Below are positions 23,034 to 32,024 of a stretch of DNA of 32,148 nt, one piece after another; position 1 is the stretch's first letter, and every line of letters starts with the position of its first letter. Both the position numbers and the translations under genes were made by a program. Location: NCBI GenBank assembly GCA_903873805.1, contig CAIQQB010000041.1, positions 1-32,148 of the forward strand. Reading direction: 5' to 3'. The notes beneath the pieces are model-generated. The model searched no databases. It worked only from the letters and a program-made list of their open reading frames with translations, and was not told where the DNA came from. This stretch comes from an uncultured Opitutia bacterium. Lineage in GTDB: Bacteria > Verrucomicrobiota > Verrucomicrobiia > Opitutales > Opitutaceae.

Positions 23034-24377
23034 TCACGCGACGCGCTCGACCACCAGGGGCGGCGGGGTGGGACGCTTCGGGGCGAGACGGTAGGCGTTT
23101 TTGAAGTACTCCAGCGCCTGCTCGAGTTTCGCCTCGTCGTTGTAATGGATCATCATGAGCGGCTCGCCCTGCTTCATCTGGGTGCCGACCTTCTTGATCT
23201 CGGAAACGCCGACCGCGTGGTCGATCTTGTCGCCGGGCTTCTCGGCGCCCGCCCCGAGGATGTGCACGCCCCGCGCGATCATCGCCGCGTTGATGGTGTG
23301 GACATATCCGCGCTTCGGGGCCGGCAGCTTGCGAATGTGCCGCGCCGCGGGAAACTTCTCCGGATTGTCGATGTAGCTGATGTCGCCGCCCTGCGCCTTC
23401 ACGAGTTCCTTGAACTTCGCCAGCGCGGAGCCGTCGGTCAGATGCCGCATCACTGTCTGCTTGGCCGAGAGGGTCGAGCCCGCCACACCGGCGAGCCGCA
23501 CGATCTCCATGCCGAGCTTGAGCACGAGCTCCTTCATGTCTTCGGGACCCTCGCCCTTGAGCAACTTGATGGCTTCCTTGACTTCGAGGGAGGTGCCGAC
23601 GGCGTCGCCGAGCGGCTGGTTCATGTCGGTCACGAGCGCGACGCAGCGGCGCTTCATGGAGCGGCCGACGCGGGTCATGGAGCGGGCCAGCTGCTTGGCC
23701 TGGTCGAGGCTGCGGATGAAGGAACCGTTGCCCCACTTCACGTCGATGACGAGGCCCTCGGAGCCCTCGGCCAGCTTGCGGGACAGCACGGAACCGGTGA
23801 TGAGCGGGAGGCTCGGGATGGTACCGGTCTCCTGCCGCAGTTCGTAGAATTTGGCGTCGGCCGGCGCGAGCGCGGGATCCTGGGCCACGATGGCGCCGCC
23901 GATGCGGGCGAGTTGGTGGGTGAAGGCCTCGATGGAGAGGCGGCCCTTGAAGCCGGGGAAGGCCGCAAGCTTCTCGAGCGAGCCGATCACATGGTCGTGC
24001 TCCACGCCGCACATCATCGGGACGACGACGCCGCTGGCCATTGCGAGCGGCACGAGTACGAGGTCGGTCTTGTCCCCCACCCCGCCGGTCGTGTACTTGT
24101 CGATCTTCGGCTTGGCGATGTGGGAGAGGTCGATCACCTCGCCCGACAGCATCATTTCCTCGGTCAGGATCGCGGTCTCCTGGGCGGACATCTGCTGGAA
24201 GTAGACGGCCATCAACAGGGCGGAGAGCTGGTGGCGGGGCATTTCGCCGTCCAGCGTCGAGTCGATGATGTGGCGGATTTCCTCCTGGATAAACTCCAGC
24301 CCATCCCGTTTCTTTTCGATCAGAAACTCGAAGCTGGGCTTGATATACCTGCGGGAGGGCAGCATGCGTTTGGTCAT
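23034..24377 (-). CDS. Thymidine/pyrimidine-nucleoside phosphorylase family protein with divergent active site
   Basis: A 447-residue protein with the full layout of nucleoside phosphorylase family II: helical domain (about 10-85), glycine-rich phosphate loop 'KYTTGGVGDK' (94-103), alpha/beta domain, and C-terminal domain with 'GDKIDHAVGVSEIKKVG' and 'PLMMIHYNDE'. R181 and S196, equivalents of E. coli R171 and S186, are kept. Other expected residues differ: His85 is Y95, Lys190 is R200, Ser95 is D105, Ser113 is C123, and the 'GRGLGHTGGTLD' stretch reads 'GVEHDHVIGSLE' (124-135). Typical members split thymidine or uridine with phosphate to base and pentose 1-phosphate. This one may have another substrate. 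It is divergent from argS, with an operator-like palindrome upstream and a terminator downstream. The symbol deoA is withheld because of the altered site. Confidence 0.85.
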   Translation of the reverse strand: MTKRMLPSRRYIKPSFEFLIEKKRDGLEFIQEEIRHIIDSTLDGEMPRHQLSALLMAVYFQQMSAQETAILTEEMMLSGEVIDLSHIAKPKIDKYTTGGVGDKTDLVLVPLAMASGVVVPMMCGVEHDHVIGSLEKLAAFPGFKGRLSIEAFTHQLARIGGAIVAQDPALAPADAKFYELRQETGTIPSLPLITGSVLSRKLAEGSEGLVIDVKWGNGSFIRSLDQAKQLARSMTRVGRSMKRRCVALVTDMNQPLGDAVGTSLEVKEAIKLLKGEGPEDMKELVLKLGMEIVRLAGVAGSTLSAKQTVMRHLTDGSALAKFKELVKAQGGDISYIDNPEKFPAARHIRKLPAPKRGYVHTINAAMIARGVHILGAGAEKPGDKIDHAVGVSEIKKVGTQMKQGEPLMMIHYNDEAKLEQALEYFKNAYRLAPKRPTPPPLVVERVA

Positions 24378-24410
24378 GTGGTAAAGGAATGAACGGCGTT
24401 AACCTGAGGC

Positions 24411-24424
24411 CGTAAACGCTTACG
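24411..24424. promoter_or_regulatory. LacI-family-like operator palindrome
   Basis: CGTAAACGCTTACG is a palindrome with 5-bp arms CGTAA/TTACG around a CG-centred core, the style of LacI/GalR-family operators. It lies 34-47 bp upstream of the nucleoside-phosphorylase-family ATG and touches a candidate -10 (TAGTCG, minus strand, 24423-24428) whose -35 is TCGACA (24445-24450), 16-bp spacer. A regulator bound here would block that promoter. This is an inference from sequence shape. Confidence 0.4.
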
Positions 24425-24540
24425 ACTACAGGTTCCCTTGAAAATGTCGAGCCCATTTTCGGACCCGCCCCGGCCCCGGCGGACGGTCGGCGGACAAAAT
24501 CTCCCTTGCCGGCCGGGCCGGCGCCACGTGTTGTGACCCG

Positions 24541-26301
24541 ATGCCCGCCGTCTTCAATCCTGCCCGCCGCCTCGACGAGGCCCTCCAGTCCGCCGCCGCC
24601 AGCGCCGGCCTGCCGGCCGCCGACTTCGCCCCGGAAGTCCGGCCGGCCGACGCCCAACACGGTGATTTCCAGGCCAACGGCGTCCTCCCCTTCGCCAAGC
24701 GTCACCGCCTGACCCCCCGCGTCCTCGCCAACCAGTTGGTGGCCGCGCTGCCCGCCGACGTGCTCACGGACTGCACGGTCACCGTGGCGGGACCGGGTTT
24801 CATCAATTTCACCCTCCGGACCGGCGCGCTGGCGGCTTGGCTGCAGGACTTCGGCACCCGCGAGGCGCTGGCCGCCGGGGCCGCCGCCGGGCCGCTGGCG
24901 GGCCAGATCTGGCTGGTCGACTACAGCTCGCCCAACACCGCGAAGCAGATGCACGTCGGCCACCTGCGCTCGGCAGTCATCGGCGAGGCCATCGCACGCC
25001 TGCTGGCTTTCGGCGGCGCGCGCGTCATCCGCGACAACCACATCGGCGACTGGGGCACGCAGTTCGGCAAGCTCATCTGGGCCTACCGCCGCCACCTCGA
25101 TGCGGCCGCCCTCGCGCGCGATCCGCTCGAGGAGTTTGAGCGCCTCTACAAGGCGGGCAACGCGGCGTCCGAAGCTGACCCCGCGGTGCTTAAGGAGGCG
25201 CAGCAGGAACTCGTCAAGCTCCAGGCCGGCGACGCCGACAACCTCGCCGTCTGGCGCCACATCAACGAGGTCTCGCTCGCCGCGTTTCAGGAGATCTACG
25301 ACCGGCTCGGCATCCGCTTCGACCTCACGCTGGGCGAGAGCTTTTACAACGACAAGGTCAGCGCGGTCTACCGCGAGCTCACCGCCGCGGACCTCGCCGC
25401 GGAGAGCCAGGGCGCGCTCGTGGTCTTTCACCCCGAGCATCCGCGCTTCAAGACCCAGCCGTTTATCATCCGCAAGTCCGACGGAGCGGCCAACTACGCC
25501 ACGACCGACCTCGCCACGATCCTCCATCGGACCGAGGCGCTGCACACCGACGGCGTGCTCTATGTCGTCGGCAAGCCGCAGGCGGACCATTTCGAGCAGC
25601 TGTTTCTCACGGCCAAAAAGTGGTTTGAAAAGACGGGCCGCACCCTTCCCCGCCTGGCCCATGTCGATTTCGGCACCGTGCTGGGCGAAAACGGCAAGGC
25701 GCTCAAGACCCGCACCGGCGATAACATCAAGCTGAAGGAACTGCTGGCCGAGGCCGAAGCGCGGGCATTCACGCTCGTGAGCGAGAAGAGCGGCGCCCTG
25801 CCCGACGCCGAGCGCCGGGCCATCGCCTCTGTCGTGGGCATCGGTTCGGTGCAATACGCCGACCTCGCGCAAAACCGCTCCAGCGATTATGTCTTTGCGT
25901 GGGACAAGATGCTCGCGCTCGACGGCAACACCGCGGCCTACCTGCTCTACGCGGTCGCGCGCATCCACTCGATCTTCCGCAAGGCCGGCGCCACTCCCGG
26001 CGACGCCGCGGCCGAAGCCGGGGCGAGCGCGCTCGAGACGCCCGCCGAGCTGGCGTTGGCGCGCAAGCTCGTGAAGTTCCCCGACGCGGTGCAGGCCGCG
26101 ACCGCGCAGTTGCGTCCGCATTTCCTTTGTCTCTACCTCTTCGAACTCGCCGGGGAATACAGCAGCTTTAACACCGCCGACAAAGTGCTGGTCGACGACC
26201 CGCCGGTGCGCGCCCGCCGCCTGCTGCTCTGCGCCCGCACCTTGCTCATCCTCGAAACCGGACTCGGCCTACTGGGCCTGCGCACGCTGCAGCGGATGTG
26301 A
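24541..26301 (+). CDS. argS: Arginyl-tRNA synthetase
   Basis: A 586-residue class I aminoacyl-tRNA synthetase that charges tRNA-Arg with arginine. An ArgRS-type N-terminal additional domain covers about residues 5-95 ('HGDFQANG' near 40). The catalytic signature is 'DYSSPNTAKQMHVGHLRS' (127-144) with HVGH at 138-141. Further motifs are 'RDNHIGDWGTQFG' near 165 and 'YATTDLA' near 320. The KMSKS-equivalent loop is 'LGENGKALKTRTG' near 381-393, with the relaxed form usual for ArgRS. The DALR anticodon-binding domain is C-terminal, from about 460, ending 'LRTLQRM'. Length and order are normal. It is a single housekeeping gene divergent from the phosphorylase-family gene. Gly/Ala-rich stretches near 105-120 are a lineage feature. 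Confidence 0.97.
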   Translation: MPAVFNPARRLDEALQSAAASAGLPAADFAPEVRPADAQHGDFQANGVLPFAKRHRLTPRVLANQLVAALPADVLTDCTVTVAGPGFINFTLRTGALAAWLQDFGTREALAAGAAAGPLAGQIWLVDYSSPNTAKQMHVGHLRSAVIGEAIARLLAFGGARVIRDNHIGDWGTQFGKLIWAYRRHLDAAALARDPLEEFERLYKAGNAASEADPAVLKEAQQELVKLQAGDADNLAVWRHINEVSLAAFQEIYDRLGIRFDLTLGESFYNDKVSAVYRELTAADLAAESQGALVVFHPEHPRFKTQPFIIRKSDGAANYATTDLATILHRTEALHTDGVLYVVGKPQADHFEQLFLTAKKWFEKTGRTLPRLAHVDFGTVLGENGKALKTRTGDNIKLKELLAEAEARAFTLVSEKSGALPDAERRAIASVVGIGSVQYADLAQNRSSDYVFAWDKMLALDGNTAAYLLYAVARIHSIFRKAGATPGDAAAEAGASALETPAELALARKLVKFPDAVQAATAQLRPHFLCLYLFELAGEYSSFNTADKVLVDDPPVRARRLLLCARTLLILETGLGLLGLRTLQRM

Positions 26302-26387
26302 ACGGTCCGGCTGTCCTTTGCGGCATCCGTTTTCCCTCCATCGCGCTCCGTCAATTCCTAAACTGACGATAGCTCTACCGTCCCTAT

Positions 26388-29300
26388 TTATGGGACGGCA
26401 ACAGGCGTGAGGGAGACGTGGAGGTCCTGGAGGACGGCCCCGGAGGTGTCGAGGTGGTCGCCGCTCAGGCTCAGGGTGCCGGCCGGGACCGTCAGCTGGG
26501 TGCCACCGGCCGCAGTCAGGTCGCCCGTGCCGTTGGCGTCCGCATCCGCTCCCAGACTCAGCGCCTGGCCCTGCGCCACCAGCCGGCCCCCGGTCAGGCT
26601 GATGCTCCGCTCGGCCAGGATCGTCAGGTTCTGCGCAATCGTGTAGATCGCCCCGGTCAGCGTCACATCCACCTGGCTGTACACCGTGGCGTTCAGGGCC
26701 AGCAACGAGGCGTCGGCCAGGATGATCCCCGCGGGCGTGCCCGCCCCGAAGCCGGACCGGCCCACCGTCAGGCTCCCGGCCGCCGCCAGCAGCGTGCTCG
26801 CATTGGCCAGCGCCAGCCCGCCCACCCCGTCAAAGTTCAGGTCGGCCAGGATCGTCAGGTCCCCGCCCGTCACCACATGCGCATAGCCGAAGGCCGAGCC
26901 GATGTTCACCTGCTCGCCGGAGAGCACCGCATTGGTCCCGGCCGCCACCAGCACGTTGACCCCCGCGGCCACGGCGAGGGTCCCCGTCCCGTTGTGGTCC
27001 GAGTCGGCCGTCAGCGTCACCGGGCCGCCCTGGCTGTCCACCACCCCGCTCAGCAGCGTCAGGTCCCCGGCCGTGGTGAAGGTCACCCCCGCCGGGCCGT
27101 GCAGCGCCAGGTTGCTCCCGGTGATCCCGCTGGAACTGGTGACTGTGATCCCGCCGACCGCGATGACCAGGCCGTGCAGCGTCACCTGCGTGTAGGGGGT
27201 GACCGGCGCCGGACCGGTGCCGCCGGTCACCGTCAGGGTCCCGGAGGCCTTCACCTGCGTGTCCGCGCTGCCGAGCACCAGGCTGCCCGTGCCCGCGCCG
27301 GTGCGGTCCACCGTCAGGCTGATGCTGCCGGCCGGGGCGATCAGTTCGGCCCGGGTCCCGGCCGTGCCGAGGAGCACCGAGTCGCCGAGGAGCGCAATCG
27401 CGCCGGAGGCCGTAAAGAGGGTGTTGACCGTCGTCTGCGCCACCCGGACCGTGCCCGCGTGGTTCAGATCCGCGTCGGCCGTCAGCGTCAGGTTGCCGGA
27501 GACCAGCGCCCGCACGTCGGCCTGCACCAGCACATCCGCGCCGGCCGTGGCCGTCAGGTTGCCGCCGGCATGGCTCGTTGTGACCGTTTCGGCGATGGTC
27601 ACCTGGCCCGCCCCGACCGGCGCCCGGAAGCTCACCGGGGTCGGGAAGCTCGTCGCATAGACGGTGAGGCTGTCCGCCCCGTCGGTCCGGCCGATGTCCA
27701 GCACGGCGAAGGTCGTGGCCGGCACGGCCAGTTCGGCCAGCGTCAGGTCAAACTGGGCCGCGGTGCCCGAGCGGCCCACCACGATGTCCCGGGTCGTGCT
27801 CGCCGGCTGCAGGACCAGGACGCCCGTGCCGCTGATCGCCCCGGGGCTGCCGGCAAGGCTCACCTGGTCGCCCGTCAGGGTCACGGTGCCGCTGCCGGCC
27901 GTGATCTGGGCGCCGGACTGCACCGTGAGGACGCCCGTGCCCGTGCCTGCGGTGAGCGTCAGGGGATTGGTCCCGGTCGCCGTCACCGTCCGGCCGGAGA
28001 GCACGTTGATCATCCCGCCGGGGCCGGAGGCCAGCACCACCGTGGGACTGAGGAAGGTCGCATCGCCGAGGTCCGTGCGGCCCGTGCCGCCGGCCAGCCC
28101 GAGCTGCAGCACGGAGAAGCCCGCGGCCAGGGCGTTCAGGGTCGCCGGATCGAGGACGTAGTTGTAGGCGCCGGCCGGGACCGCGCCGATCGCGGTCGCT
28201 CCGACATCGGTCGCCGGAGCGGCCGTGAAGCTGCCCCCGGTCGTGCTCGCGACCGAGCCGGCCCCACCGGCCAGTTCCAGGCTGCCGCTCGTAAAGCTGA
28301 TGGCCCCGGCCACCTGCAGCCCGGCATCCGCCCGGGCCGCGCCGGTCGTCGTCACGGTCAGGCTGGTCAGGGGCGTCGTGCCGCCCACGGCGGAGTCAAA
28401 CTCCACCGCCCCGGCCCCGGCGTTGATCGTCAGCGCATGCGCGCCGTCCAGGGTGCCGGTGAAGGTCACCGCGCCGCCGCCGGTCGTCACCGTGACGTCC
28501 GTCGCCAGCGTGATGTTGCCCGTCAGCAGGAGATTCGAGCCGTTGGTCGCCAGGACCGGTTGGTTCAGCACCACCGCCCCGCCGGTCGCCACCCCGATGT
28601 CGCCGCCGCCGGCCGTCACGGTGGTGTACAGCACCTGGCCGTTGCCCTGCACCGCAAAGTTCACATCGCCCGTCCCGCCGGCCGCCACGGTGGTCGCGGT
28701 GATGTTGCCCTGGTCCACGCTGACGTTGATGTTGCCGTTTTTGGTGGCGGCATTCTGCAGCGTCAGCGGCCCGCCCGCCCCGCTGTAGGTGATCTGGCCG
28801 GGGCCGGGGGCGCCGGTTGTCAGCGAGGTCACCGTGACCGCCGAGGCCAGCAGGTTGCGCAGGTTGATATCCCCGGTGGCCGTGTCGGCCGAGAGCACCG
28901 GGGCCGACACCACCAGCTGGGCCGTGGATCCGATGCCCGTGCCGGCCTTGAGCGTGAGGGTCGCCGCGGACAGTTCCGGGGCGGGCGCCCCGGTCACCGG
29001 GTTGAGCCTGCCGGCCGCCGTGACCGTGATCACCTGGCCCGCGGCCGTGATGCTGCCGGCCAGGACATCGCCCGCCGTCGTTGTCAGCGCAATGGCCCCC
29101 GTGCCCGCCGTGCTCATGCTAGTCACGATGAGCGTGCCGCTGGCGGTGACGCCGATCGCGCCATTGGTGGTCGTCGCGTTGGTGACCGTAAGCGCGCCCA
29201 CCTGGTTGATCGTGAGGGTGCCGGCGGCCGAGAGCGCCGCGTCGAGGGAAGTCAGCTGGGTGTTGAGGTCGCTGGCCGGCGTGCCGACCGGGCCGGCCGC

Positions 29301-32024
29301 GCGGATCGTCGCCGCCCCGCCGATGAGGTTGGCCGTTTCCGCGGCGGTGTTGTCCGTGATGCCGCCGCCGGAAGCCGTGAGCGCGATCGGGCCCGTCGTG
29401 CCCGTGTTCACGACGCTGAGCGCAATCGTGGTCGCGGCCGTGAGGCTCGCCCCGCCCGTGCCGGCCGTCGTCGTCGTGCCGTCCGCCATCGTGATCGCGC
29501 CGGTGGTCGCGGTGACGGCGGCCGAGCCGGCTCCGCCGGTCGTGAGGTTCGCGTTCTGCGCGACCGCCGTGCCGGTCAGCACCAGGGCGCCCGTCGCGGA
29601 GGAGACATTCGCGTTCACCGTCGCCGTCCCGGCGTCCGCCAGCAGCGTCACCGTGCCGGAGCCGTTCGCGGACACCACGCTGCTGACCAGCAAGGCCCCC
29701 GTCACCACCTCGACGTTGATGTTCCCGTTGCCACCCTGCGTCTGCACTCCCCCGTTGTTGATCGTGAGGGCGTTCGTCTCGTCGATGTAAATGTCCCCGC
29801 TGGCCGTGTTCGTCGCCTGCAGGAGGTTGATCGTCGTATCAATGTCCGCCGGGCCGGCCGCCCCGCCGATGCCGGTTTTCGCCGTCAGCGTCGTCTGGCC
29901 GGTCGTGATGAGATTGGCGTTTTCCAGGGCCGTGTTGTCCGCGATCTTGCCGCCCGTCGCCGTCACCGTCAGCGCGCCGGAGGTCGAAGTGAGCAGCGAG
30001 AGCAGGATGTCGGTCGCCGCCTGATAGGTGATGCTGCCGGTCGCGCTCGTCGTCGTCGTCAGATCCTGCATCGTGATGGAGCCCACATCGGTCGTCAGCT
30101 GCACCGTGCCCGCCCCGCCGGTCGTCACATTGGCGTTCTGCGCGATGACATCGGCCGAGAGGACAAGCGCGCCGGTCGTGGAGGAGACCACCGCGTTCAG
30201 GGTCATCGTGCCGGTGTCCGCGGCCAGCGTGACGGTGCCGGAGCCGTTCGCCGTCACGACGGAGCTGACGAGAAGCGCGCCGGCCACCACATCCAGGTTG
30301 ATGTTGCCGTTGCCCGCCAGAGTGCGGACCCCCGTGCCGTTCACGGTGAGCGCGTTGGTTTCCTGGAGATAGATGTCACCGCTGGTGCTGTTCGTCGCCT
30401 GCAGGAGATTGATCGTCGTATCAAGGTCGGCCGCACCAGAGGCACCGATGCCGGTCTTCGCCGACAGCGTCGTCTGGCCCGTCGTGACGAGATTGGCGTT
30501 TTCCAGGGCCGTGTTGTCCGTGATCGCCCCGGTCGTCCCACCCGTCGCCGCCGTCAGCGTCAGGTCGCCGCTGGTCGAGGTGATGAGGGACAGAGCGATG
30601 TCGGTCGCCGCATTCAGGGTGATCGCGCCGGTCGCGCTGGTGGTCGTCGTCAGGTCGGCCATCGTGATCGCGCCGGTCACCGCCGTCAGCTGGATCGTCG
30701 CCGCCCCGCCCGTGGTGATGTTCGCATTCTGGAGGAGGCTGCCGTTCGCGTTCAGGACGATGGCCCCGGTGGCGGAGGAGACGTTGGCATTCAAGGTCGC
30801 CGTCCCGGCGTCCACGTTCACCGTCACCGTGCCGGAACCATTCGCGGAGATGGCGCTGCTGACCAGCAGGGCGCCCGTCACCACATCGAGATTGATGTTC
30901 CCATTGCCGCCCTGCGTCTGCACCCCCGTGCCGTTGATCGTCAGCGCGTTCGTTTCCTGGATAAAGATGTCGCCCGAGGTCGTGTTCGTCGCCGCCAGGG
31001 TGGCGATCGTCGTATCAATGTCCGCCGCGCCCGCCGCGCCGATGCCGGTCTTCGCCGTCAGGGTCGTCTGGCCCGTGGTGACGAGGTTCGCGTTTTCGAG
31101 AGCCGTGTTGTCCGCGATCTTGCCGCCCGTCGCCGTCACCGTCAGCGCGCCGGAGGTCGAGGTCAGCAGCGAGAGCAGGATGTCGGTCGCCGCCTGGTAG
31201 GTGATGCTGCCGGTCGCGCTCGTCGTCGTGGTGAGGTCGGCCATCGTGATCGAGCCGGTGCTCGCGGTCACACCCACCGTGCCGGCTCCGCCGGTCGTGA
31301 GGTTCGCGTTTTGGAGGACGTTCACGTGGGCGCTGACGGTGATCGCACCGGTGTCGGACTTGAGCGCCGTGCCGTCCGCGTTAACCCCGTCGTTGAGTGT
31401 GATGGTACCGGCGAGGCTCGTCAGCGCGATCGGCCCGCCCGAGGTCGTGACCAGGTCCGAGGTCGCCGCCCCGTCGCCCACCGTCGTGACCCCGGCCGCG
31501 GGGGTGACGCGGCTGACGCTGACGATCGCCACGGTGTCCACCGTCACATCGTCGTCATCGGTGACCGCGATCCCGCCCGAGCCGGCGGCGGCCGCGAGGG
31601 TCGCCACCGTGGTGTCCAGGGCATTGCCGGAGCCGATGCCGGTCGCGGCGAGGATCCGCAGGCCCGCGGCCACGATATCCTTGAGGGTGTCGCCGCCGTC
31701 GGTGACCGAGCCGGTCGCGGCCGTGAGGGTGACATTGCCCGCTCCGGCGTTCAGCCCGGTGACCGCCAGGTCAACGTGGGCCAGGATCCGGATGTTACCG
31801 CCCGCGGTCGTCAGGGCGGAGTTGTCGGCGATCGTGACCGAGCCGGCCGTGGCTTCGAGGTCGAGCGTGCCCGCGCCCGCGGTCGTGACCGCGGCCGCGA
31901 GGGAGAGGCTGTGCGCGGCCAGCAGCGAGACGGCCCCGCTGCCGGTGCTGATGACCGCCGCGGTGGGCGTCGCGCTGGTGATCAGGTCCGAGCCCGTGCC
32001 GCCGGCTTGCAGGAGGATCTGACG
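26388..32024 (-). CDS. Giant beta-strand-repeat adhesin-like protein, 5' part cut off by an IS
   Basis: About 1880 native codons remain, Thr-, Gly-, Ala-, Val- and Asn-rich, built of short repeated beta strands of the type seen in filamentous-haemagglutinin-like and autotransporter exoproteins. Recurring units are 'GSITMADLTTTTSATG', 'DNTALENANLVTTGQTTL', 'GNGNINLDVV' and 'ANGSGTVT'. Three units of about 194 residues are arranged head to tail (29544-31298). Such proteins are long surface or secreted beta-helices used for adhesion. The native frame begins abruptly mid-repeat at 'QILLQAGGTG' with no signal peptide, because an insertion sequence joins it near 32022-32025. The apparent start further right lies in the IS. 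The protein ends 'SLTPVAVP' without an autotransporter barrel or PEP-CTERM tail. It is probably a disrupted gene. Confidence 0.8.
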   Translation of the reverse strand, partial: RQILLQAGGTGSDLITSATPTAAVISTGSGAVSLLAAHSLSLAAAVTTAGAGTLDLEATAGSVTIADNSALTTAGGNIRILAHVDLAVTGLNAGAGNVTLTAATGSVTDGGDTLKDIVAAGLRILAATGIGSGNALDTTVATLAAAAGSGGIAVTDDDDVTVDTVAIVSVSRVTPAAGVTTVGDGAATSDLVTTSGGPIALTSLAGTITLNDGVNADGTALKSDTGAITVSAHVNVLQNANLTTGGAGTVGVTASTGSITMADLTTTTSATGSITYQAATDILLSLLTSTSGALTVTATGGKIADNTALENANLVTTGQTTLTAKTGIGAAGAADIDTTIATLAATNTTSGDIFIQETNALTINGTGVQTQGGNGNINLDVVTGALLVSSAISANGSGTVTVNVDAGTATLNANVSSATGAIVLNANGSLLQNANITTGGAATIQLTAVTGAITMADLTTTTSATGAITLNAATDIALSLITSTSGDLTLTAATGGTTGAITDNTALENANLVTTGQTTLSAKTGIGASGAADLDTTINLLQATNSTSGDIYLQETNALTVNGTGVRTLAGNGNINLDVVAGALLVSSVVTANGSGTVTLAADTGTMTLNAVVSSTTGALVLSADVIAQNANVTTGGAGTVQLTTDVGSITMQDLTTTTSATGSITYQAATDILLSLLTSTSGALTVTATGGKIADNTALENANLITTGQTTLTAKTGIGGAAGPADIDTTINLLQATNTASGDIYIDETNALTINNGGVQTQGGNGNINVEVVTGALLVSSVVSANGSGTVTLLADAGTATVNANVSSATGALVLTGTAVAQNANLTTGGAGSAAVTATTGAITMADGTTTTAGTGGASLTAATTIALSVVNTGTTGPIALTASGGGITDNTAAETANLIGGAATIRAAGPVGTPASDLNTQLTSLDAALSAAGTLTINQVGALTVTNATTTNGAIGVTASGTLIVTSMSTAGTGAIALTTTAGDVLAGSITAAGQVITVTAAGRLNPVTGAPAPELSAATLTLKAGTGIGSTAQLVVSAPVLSADTATGDINLRNLLASAVTVTSLTTGAPGPGQITYSGAGGPLTLQNAATKNGNINVSVDQGNITATTVAAGGTGDVNFAVQGNGQVLYTTVTAGGGDIGVATGGAVVLNQPVLATNGSNLLLTGNITLATDVTVTTGGGAVTFTGTLDGAHALTINAGAGAVEFDSAVGGTTPLTSLTVTTTGAARADAGLQVAGAISFTSGSLELAGGAGSVASTTGGSFTAAPATDVGATAIGAVPAGAYNYVLDPATLNALAAGFSVLQLGLAGGTGRTDLGDATFLSPTVVLASGPGGMINVLSGRTVTATGTNPLTLTAGTGTGVLTVQSGAQITAGSGTVTLTGDQVSLAGSPGAISGTGVLVLQPASTTRDIVVGRSGTAAQFDLTLAELAVPATTFAVLDIGRTDGADSLTVYATSFPTPVSFRAPVGAGQVTIAETVTTSHAGGNLTATAGADVLVQADVRALVSGNLTLTADADLNHAGTVRVAQTTVNTLFTASGAIALLGDSVLLGTAGTRAELIAPAGSISLTVDRTGAGTGSLVLGSADTQVKASGTLTVTGGTGPAPVTPYTQVTLHGLVIAVGGITVTSSSGITGSNLALHGPAGVTFTTAGDLTLLSGVVDSQGGPVTLTADSDHNGTGTLAVAAGVNVLVAAGTNAVLSGEQVNIGSAFGYAHVVTGGDLTILADLNFDGVGGLALANASTLLAAAGSLTVGRSGFGAGTPAGIILADASLLALNATVYSQVDVTLTGAIYTIAQNLTILAERSISLTGGRLVAQGQALSLGADADANGTGDLTAAGGTQLTVPAGTLSLSGDHLDTSGAVLQDLHVSLTPVAVP
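29544..31298 (-). repeat. Three tandem units of 582, 591 and 582 bp inside the adhesin gene
   Basis: In reading order the units span 31298-30717, 30716-30126 and 30125-29544. Each starts 'TTGGAG/ATV/I' and ends 'QNAN(I/V/L)'. Units one and three have the same length and are very similar in DNA and protein; the middle one carries two or three extra codons ('TAATGGTTGAIT') and more substitutions. A fourth, strongly diverged unit begins at 29543. Homologous units in frame suggest expansion by recombination. Confidence 0.85.

Noticed and set aside
22960-26121. A minus-strand frame of about 1050 codons running antisense through argS and out of frame through the phosphorylase-family gene
   Set aside because: No homology-like motifs; both real genes are clearly recognised in other frames.
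29544-31298. CRISPR-like array
   Set aside because: The repeats are about 580 bp long, coding and in frame, without short repeats and unique spacers.
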